Assembly: GCF_021533195.1 (NCBI RefSeq)
Contig: NZ_JAJNKB010000005.1
Coordinates: 62,001 to 126,000, forward strand
Reading direction: 5' to 3'
DNA: 64,000 bases
DNA from: Portibacter marinus
GTDB lineage: Bacteria; Bacteroidota; Bacteroidia; Chitinophagales; Saprospiraceae
Shown: positions 59,480-64,000 of the stretch, one piece after another
How the letters are laid out: the number at the start of each line of letters is the position of its first letter
Numbering within the stretch: the stretch's first letter is position 1
The notes under the pieces: generated by a model
Seen by the model: only the letters and a program-made list of their open reading frames with translations
The model's database searches: none
What the model was told of the DNA's origin: nothing
Program-made: the position numbers and the translations under genes

Positions 59480-60703
59480 TTATTCTTCTCGAAATTTCAC
59501 TCGGACTGCGAAGCGACGATCTACAACTCCTAAAGATTTTGCCACCATTGGTGAAACGACGATCGAAACGTCATCTGTATAGGTTCTTGGAGGTATGTTT
59601 CCAATTACCTTCGCTTGGACTGTTTTATTCATCATAGGATTGGTAATCTCTATGTAAGAGCCCACCTTAGCAGTTGGGTGTAGCGCAAACATATTTTTTG
59701 AATTTGTTGACGATTGATTCCAGATCGCTATTCCTTTGTCGCTTTTGTACACAAATTTGGGCTCTGTCGGGTTTGTCTTGTTAATGTCGATTTCCTTTTC
59801 ATCTGACTCGACAATGGTTTCAAATTGAGGAGCTGAGTCCTTAAGTGGCTCATGACGAGGTAACTCGTTTACAACCCCAGGCGATTCGGCTTCCTGAACT
59901 TTAACGCTTTGAGTAGTTACAGGGGCTTCTTCGAGTTGATCAGAAAGGCTAACCACCTCTTTGATGTCTTTCTCCTCTCTTCGTTTCTTTTTCTTTTTAG
60001 ATCCAAAAACACGAGCAAAAAATCCTTGTTTCTTTGGTTTCTCTTTTTGTACGGTTCTTGATCGAGTAGATTCTTCCTTTTTACTGGACTGTACTGGAGC
60101 ATTAACTGATTCCTGTTTTGAAAGAACAATCGGAGCTGCATCAGTGACGCCTGAAACATCTGATTGGCCAGAATTAACAACTGCTGAATAATCATAGGTA
60201 GGCGGGGTAGCCTTAGGTGTATGTCCAATGGGCATCCAACCAACTTTGATCAGTTCATCAGCTTGTAGGTCCATGGTTTGTTTCTGATTAATCGCCATCA
60301 GATTTTCAATACTGGTATCAAAATATATCTTAGCAATTCGATATAAATTGTCTTTAGGTCGGATCTTATAATATACATTGACATACTCTCCTCCTTTAAC
60401 GATATCATTCGGAGACTTCACCATTGAAGCCGCTAAAAATGGGACTCTTATTTTCTGTCCTATTTTCATGGCATTGAAATTGACACCGGGATTTACAGAT
60501 TCAACATCTTTCATCCGTTGATCAAAAGCTTTAGAGAGAGAATATACCGTTTGTTGGGCTTGCATTTCGTGAACATAAACCTTTCCATATGTCGACGAAA
60601 TCTGAACGATGACCTTGTCACCTGAATTAAATAAGTTTGCCTGTGCTTGTAGTGCCACTGTAAAAAGCATACAAAAAGCTAAAATCGCTGTAAACCTGTT
60701 CAT
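59480..60703 (-). CDS. LysM-repeat envelope protein with RlpA-like C-terminal domain
   Basis: A 407-residue exported protein. After a signal peptide ending ALQAQA there are two LysM-type modules (QQTVYSLSKAFDQRM to GQKIRVPFLA; VYYKIRPKDNLYRIAKIYF to ELIKVGW) that should bind peptidoglycan. A long low-complexity, charged linker (about 165-315) contains a very basic patch (SKKKKKRREEKD). The last 90 or so residues resemble the double-psi beta-barrel of RlpA-like lytic proteins (GIAIWNQSSTNSKNMFALHP to RRFAVRVKF). A role in cell-wall remodelling or envelope integrity is likely. It is divergent from kdsB. Confidence 0.82.
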   Translation of the reverse strand: MNRFTAILAFCMLFTVALQAQANLFNSGDKVIVQISSTYGKVYVHEMQAQQTVYSLSKAFDQRMKDVESVNPGVNFNAMKIGQKIRVPFLAASMVKSPNDIVKGGEYVNVYYKIRPKDNLYRIAKIYFDTSIENLMAINQKQTMDLQADELIKVGWMPIGHTPKATPPTYDYSAVVNSGQSDVSGVTDAAPIVLSKQESVNAPVQSSKKEESTRSRTVQKEKPKKQGFFARVFGSKKKKKRREEKDIKEVVSLSDQLEEAPVTTQSVKVQEAESPGVVNELPRHEPLKDSAPQFETIVESDEKEIDINKTNPTEPKFVYKSDKGIAIWNQSSTNSKNMFALHPTAKVGSYIEITNPMMNKTVQAKVIGNIPPRTYTDDVSIVVSPMVAKSLGVVDRRFAVRVKFREE

Positions 60704-60736
60704 GGTTTCTTAAATTTGCTGATAAAATCGGTTAAA

Positions 60737-60744
60737 CAAAAATA
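60737..60744 (-). promoter_or_regulatory. Candidate -7 promoter element for the LysM protein gene
   Basis: TATTTTTG on the minus strand (CAAAAATA on plus) matches TAnnTTTG, about 34 nt before the ATG at 60703. It lies in the 114-bp divergent gap shared with kdsB. The surrounding DNA is strongly A+T-rich, so chance matches are likely. Confidence 0.35.
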
Positions 60745-60817
60745 TAATGAATTTGCGTAATATATAAACATCGTTTAATAAATAATATACAAATTACGAT
60801 TACTTTTAATATATAAA

Positions 60818-61543
60818 ATGAAGGCTGCAATAATCATACCATCTAGATACGCCAGTAAGAGGCTCCCAGCAAAAGCCTTGGCGGATATTGCCGGAAAGCC
60901 TTTGGTAGTGTGGGTTTATCAGGCATGCAAAAAAGTCAGAAATGCTGAAAGCGTGATTGTGGCAACTGACCACGAAATGATCAAAAAAGCTGCGAAAGAC
61001 TTCGGAGCAGAAGTCTACATGACTTCGCCGGAACATCAAAGTGGAACAGACCGATGCGCAGAAGTAGCCGAAAAATTAGATGTCGAATTCATTATCAATG
61101 TGCAAGGAGATGAACCTTTTATAGATCCGATGCAATTAGAAAAACTGATCAAGCATCTTATTGATCATCCAAATATTGAGATCTGTACCCTTTTTCACCA
61201 ACTTCCAAAGGAGGAGGTCGATGACCATTCAAAGGTTAAGCTAGTGAAAACACTAAACGATAAAATCCTTTATTTTTCCCGGTCAGCTATACCACATGAT
61301 AAAGATGATGTCGGTCCATCAATCTATAAGCACGTAGGCATTTATGCCTTCAGGAAATCGACTCTACTTGAGATTTCGCAATTATCTGTTTCTACACTTG
61401 AACAGTCCGAGGGGCTGGAACAACTGCGGTGGCTTGAAAATGGATATGATATTTATGGTTTAGAAATCAATGCTTCTACCATGGGAATAGATACTCCTGA
61501 AGACTTAATACGAGCTAGGAACTTTGTAAAAAATCACTATTGA
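60818..61543 (+). CDS. kdsB: 3-deoxy-manno-octulosonate cytidylyltransferase
   Basis: Activates Kdo as CMP-Kdo for the lipopolysaccharide inner core, in the cytoplasm. The sequence is typical: IIIPSRYASKRLPAKALADIAGKP (nucleotide-binding start), VATDHEMI, TSPEHQSGTDRCAEVAEKL, INVQGDEPFI and LEQSEGLEQLRWLENG, at 241 residues. It overlaps the end of the convergent cytidine deaminase gene by 29 bp. It indicates an LPS-bearing Gram-negative envelope. Confidence 0.96.
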   Translation: MKAAIIIPSRYASKRLPAKALADIAGKPLVVWVYQACKKVRNAESVIVATDHEMIKKAAKDFGAEVYMTSPEHQSGTDRCAEVAEKLDVEFIINVQGDEPFIDPMQLEKLIKHLIDHPNIEICTLFHQLPKEEVDDHSKVKLVKTLNDKILYFSRSAIPHDKDDVGPSIYKHVGIYAFRKSTLLEISQLSVSTLEQSEGLEQLRWLENGYDIYGLEINASTMGIDTPEDLIRARNFVKNHY

Positions 61544-62006
61544 ATCCCAGTGGGAGGACCTGCTCTATCGAGGAAAGCTCAAGAATTTCTGGTTGGTCTC
61601 CTTTCATCAGAATACGAATTTTACAATCGAGAATTTCCTGGTATTCAGCAATCACCTGTCTACATGCACCACAAGGGGGAATAGGTCCCAAATCAGTCCG
61701 ATCTTCATTTCTTGCGGTTAGTGCCATCAATTTTATTTTCACTCCTGGGTGCCTCATAGCAGCATGGTGGAGTGCAACGCGTTCCGCACATAAGCATAAT
61801 GGATATGAAGCATTTTCCTGGTTCGCACCAGAAATCACCTCATCATTTTCTAAAAGCAGTGCAGTAGCAACATGGAACTTAGAATAAGGAGCATAGGAAA
61901 GATCTAAAAAAGAAATCGCCTTTGAAATCAAGTCTCTCTCGTAGGCTTCCAGCTCATCAATGCTAGAGTATACCTTAAGATCTTGATGAATTGTCTTTAT
62001 TTTCAT
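61515..62006 (-). CDS. cdd: Cytidine deaminase
   Basis: Deaminates cytidine or deoxycytidine to uridine for pyrimidine salvage. The zinc site is complete: the CAE motif (LCLCAERVALHHA) and PCGACRQVI. The substrate-binding SGANQENASYP precedes it. The length of 163 residues fits the small homotetrameric class with a short N-terminal extension. The gene is monocistronic, divergent from the asparagine-synthase-like gene (59 bp apart). Confidence 0.94.
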   Translation of the reverse strand: MKIKTIHQDLKVYSSIDELEAYERDLISKAISFLDLSYAPYSKFHVATALLLENDEVISGANQENASYPLCLCAERVALHHAAMRHPGVKIKLMALTARNEDRTDLGPIPPCGACRQVIAEYQEILDCKIRILMKGDQPEILELSSIEQVLPLGFNSDFLQSS

Positions 62007-62065
62007 CTAGTGGGATATTGTATTACATTTACTGCTAATATTAAGCCAAAATAGTACGGCATTAT

Positions 62066-63685
62066 ATGATGCAGTTGAATAGATTTTGTGGAATTGTGCT
62101 AAAGCGACCAGCCTTCGAGCAGCGTTTGCCTAGAAGTTTTCAAATGATGGCCCCCACTTACTATGTTGAATCAGAGCACGAAGAAGTATTTGATGGGTTT
62201 CAACTTGGTCATTATGGATCATGGGCTGCAGCATCATTAAAGGGAGAAGTACTTACACTTTCGAGGGACCGCATTGGTATACGAACCATCTATTACGTTG
62301 ACCATGATGATTATTTTTGCTTTTCGAACGCTATCTCTTCGCTGAAAAAACTGCCTTTTCTAAAGCTGGAGGCCTCCAAAGAAGGGGCCTTTGCCTTTTT
62401 TTTTCACGGTCGAACTGATGGTATGTTTGCAGGAGTTCAGGAATTAAAGGCCGGAGCGTATCTAAAATATAACCTAAATACATTGGAGTATGAAATTCAT
62501 GGCGCTGAAAAAATCAGCATTGAATCTCTTGATGTAAGCCTGGAGGAGGCTAGTATCCAAACCAGAAATTTAATCAATCAATCTGTACAAACCGTTTTAG
62601 AACATGTCGATCAACCTGCGGCATTTCTTAGCGGTGGTATTGACAGCTCTGTCATCGCCAGTGCAGTGATTTCTTCAGGAAGATCCATTCCTTACTTGAC
62701 GGCAATGACCGGTATTGATGCATTGGATGAGGTAGCGTACGCTCAGGATGTAGTAGGTCAGCTAGAAATTTCAGAATGGCATCAAATTCAAGTTGGAAAT
62801 GTGGAGCAGGAGTTGATCAACCTTCACCACGCTATGGAATTGCCTACAACTTCGCTTGGAAGTTTCATGCAATACGAATTGATGCGCTTTTGCCAATTCA
62901 AAGGAATCAGAAATGTACTGGATGGAACTGGAGCTGATGCTCTATACGGAGGACACAATTACTATAATGCCATATACTGGAACGAGTTGATCCTTCAAAA
63001 GAAGTTTTCAAAGTTACGCACCGAGCTGAAGCATTACTATATGAAGGGTCATTGGCTAAAATATTACGCTAAGAATTTGATGCTTTACTATTATATTCCA
63101 AGGTTTCGAATGGCATCCAAATTGAAATTCCATTTAAAAAACAATCCCCTTTTAAAGAGCCTCAACAGAGATTTTATATATGAGCAAGCATCATCGTTGG
63201 ACAAAAAGCCAGAAATTAACCTTCGAAACTTAAACACTTTTTTAAAAAATGATTTTTTCGATGGAGCAGTGACAGAGCTTTTAAGATTTACGGACAGAAT
63301 AGGTAAATACTTTGGCGTGATGAGTCAACCTATTTTCTGTCAGAGCCCTGAGCTTTATCAACATGCATTGGGCATTCCTTCACAATATAAAGTCCATCAA
63401 GGTCTAACTAAATTTGTATTGAGAAATGCTTATAAGGAATATTTGCCAAAATCGGTCCTCACTCGACGTAACAAAATGGGTCTGGTTGCACCTAATAACA
63501 AGTGGATGAAAGACCACAAGGAATTTTTACTATCTTTTATCACGCCGGATCTTGATGAATATTTTCAGGTGGAACAGATGAAATCACAACTTTCTGAAGA
63601 GATTGAAGGTGCAGGAATGCAGGAAAATTACAAGGCTTTCAGATTCTTAAGCTTCGCCCTTTGGCACAAAACAATGTTGGGATGA
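62066..63685 (+). CDS. Asparagine-synthase-like protein with degenerate glutaminase domain
   Basis: An ATP-dependent amidotransferase-type protein of 539 residues. The synthetase half is intact: PP-loop AAFLSGGIDSSVIAS, LDGTGADALYGGHNYY, and the late RRNKMGLVAPNNKW. The N-terminal glutaminase half is reduced. The expected MCGI start is replaced by MMQLNRFCGIV, so the cysteine is not at position 2, and the glutamine-pocket loops are missing, although RDRIGIRTIYY survives. It probably uses ammonia or another amine donor, or adenylates something else. It overlaps the flippase start (ATGA), so a role in surface-polysaccharide modification is likely rather than asparagine supply. Confidence 0.85.
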   Translation: MMQLNRFCGIVLKRPAFEQRLPRSFQMMAPTYYVESEHEEVFDGFQLGHYGSWAAASLKGEVLTLSRDRIGIRTIYYVDHDDYFCFSNAISSLKKLPFLKLEASKEGAFAFFFHGRTDGMFAGVQELKAGAYLKYNLNTLEYEIHGAEKISIESLDVSLEEASIQTRNLINQSVQTVLEHVDQPAAFLSGGIDSSVIASAVISSGRSIPYLTAMTGIDALDEVAYAQDVVGQLEISEWHQIQVGNVEQELINLHHAMELPTTSLGSFMQYELMRFCQFKGIRNVLDGTGADALYGGHNYYNAIYWNELILQKKFSKLRTELKHYYMKGHWLKYYAKNLMLYYYIPRFRMASKLKFHLKNNPLLKSLNRDFIYEQASSLDKKPEINLRNLNTFLKNDFFDGAVTELLRFTDRIGKYFGVMSQPIFCQSPELYQHALGIPSQYKVHQGLTKFVLRNAYKEYLPKSVLTRRNKMGLVAPNNKWMKDHKEFLLSFITPDLDEYFQVEQMKSQLSEEIEGAGMQENYKAFRFLSFALWHKTMLG

Positions 63686-64000
63686 AGTGGCTAGAGAATG
63701 TCAGTGCTTTACAATTCTTCCATACCATGCGTTTTGGCACCCTGATTCTGATTGGAATTATCCTGGTAAAATCTGGCTTCGAGCCGTCTGAGATCGGATT
63801 ATATGAACTCTTCTTTTTCATTTCAAATGTCGTTAGTTTTTTCTGGGTCATGGGATTAAATAATGGATTGATGAGCTATTATCCGAAGCTTTCCAGAGAA
63901 AAACAGAAATCGCTATTATTCAACCTTGGCCTATTGTTGGTATCATTAGCTTTGATTGCAAGCACAGCTCTATTGCTATTTGAACCATTAATTGCGCGAC
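63682..64000 (+). CDS. Polysaccharide flippase-type (MOP/Wzx-like) membrane protein, N-terminal part
   Basis: The frame starts at ATG 63682 inside the stop codon of the asparagine-synthase-like gene and runs off the right edge after 106 codons. The sequence has three strong hydrophobic segments (FGTLILIGIILVKSGF; FFFISNVVSFFWVMGL; LFNLGLLLVSLALIASTALLLF), with NNGLMSYYPKLSREKQ in the first cytoplasmic loop. That pattern fits lipid-linked oligosaccharide flippases. The identification is provisional because most of the protein is outside the window. Confidence 0.65.
   Translation, partial: MKWLENVSALQFFHTMRFGTLILIGIILVKSGFEPSEIGLYELFFFISNVVSFFWVMGLNNGLMSYYPKLSREKQKSLLFNLGLLLVSLALIASTALLLFEPLIAR

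Noticed and set aside
59917-60243. Second minus-strand frame of 108 codons within the LysM protein gene
   Set aside because: It is an out-of-frame reading of the low-complexity lysine-rich linker. The other frame is continuous with LysM and barrel domains.

Overview
The window is a stretch of chromosome from a member of the Bacteroidota, most likely a marine polysaccharide degrader of Cytophagales/Saprospiria type. The evidence is a SusC/SusD pair, T9SS C-terminal sorting on a CotH protein, LytS/LytTR signalling, candidate promoter elements of the form TAnnTTTG, A+T-rich intergenic DNA and several TTG/GTG starts. I saw no rRNA, tRNA, insertion sequence, prophage or CRISPR array. The assignment to order is inference.

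Layout. 1-3.3 kb: the end of an unidentified gene, a CE4-like deacetylase and a GH9 glucanase, followed by two short ORF fragments. 3.3-9.2 kb (minus): an overlapping operon for a secreted protein, a membrane-anchored LuxR regulator, an esterase/TPR protein, a membrane alpha/beta-hydrolase broken by a one-base frameshift, and a beta-lactamase-fold serine hydrolase. 9.5-15.6 kb: an SOS-type mutagenesis module made of a Y-family polymerase, DnaE2 and a self-cleaving XRE/S24 repressor. The same 25-bp element stands in front of both transcription units, with a SOUL heme protein between them. 15.8-18.8 kb: an ABA4-like protein, a second membrane protein and a LytS/LytTR pair in one overlapping operon. 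18.9-30.9 kb: CotH, a glycosyltransferase, a DUF1080 lipoprotein, an NAD(P)-binding protein, a serine hydrolase, KatG with a clear terminator, a DUF2490 protein, a Gfo/Idh/MocA oxidoreductase and a beta-propeller lactonase.

30.9-54.4 kb (minus) is the centrepiece, a polysaccharide utilization locus of about 23.5 kb. In transcription order it encodes SusC, SusD, a sulfatase-GH78 fusion, a BNR_4 beta-propeller lyase, a giant GH106 fusion, a GH43-GH3 fusion, GH105, L-rhamnose mutarotase, an (alpha/alpha)-toroid protein of unclear activity, a second sulfatase and a DUF6250 lipoprotein. Lyase, unsaturated-uronyl hydrolase, two rhamnosidase types, xylosidase-type GH43/GH3, two sulfatases and a rhamnose mutarotase together fit ulvan, the sulfated rhamnose/uronate/xylose polysaccharide of green algae. 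The eight junctions between the first fusion enzyme and the DUF6250 gene, apart from one 67-bp gap, are 0-8 bp apart or overlap. A strong terminator hairpin separates susCD from the enzymes, which would allow far more SusCD than enzyme mRNA.

54.6-64 kb: a GT-C-type membrane protein, a duplicated VOC protein, a hypothetical protein, cystathionine beta-synthase, a LysM/RlpA-like envelope protein, KdsB (LPS Kdo activation), cytidine deaminase, an asparagine-synthase-like protein lacking the N-terminal cysteine, and the start of a polysaccharide flippase. The last two are translationally coupled and probably open a surface-polysaccharide cluster.
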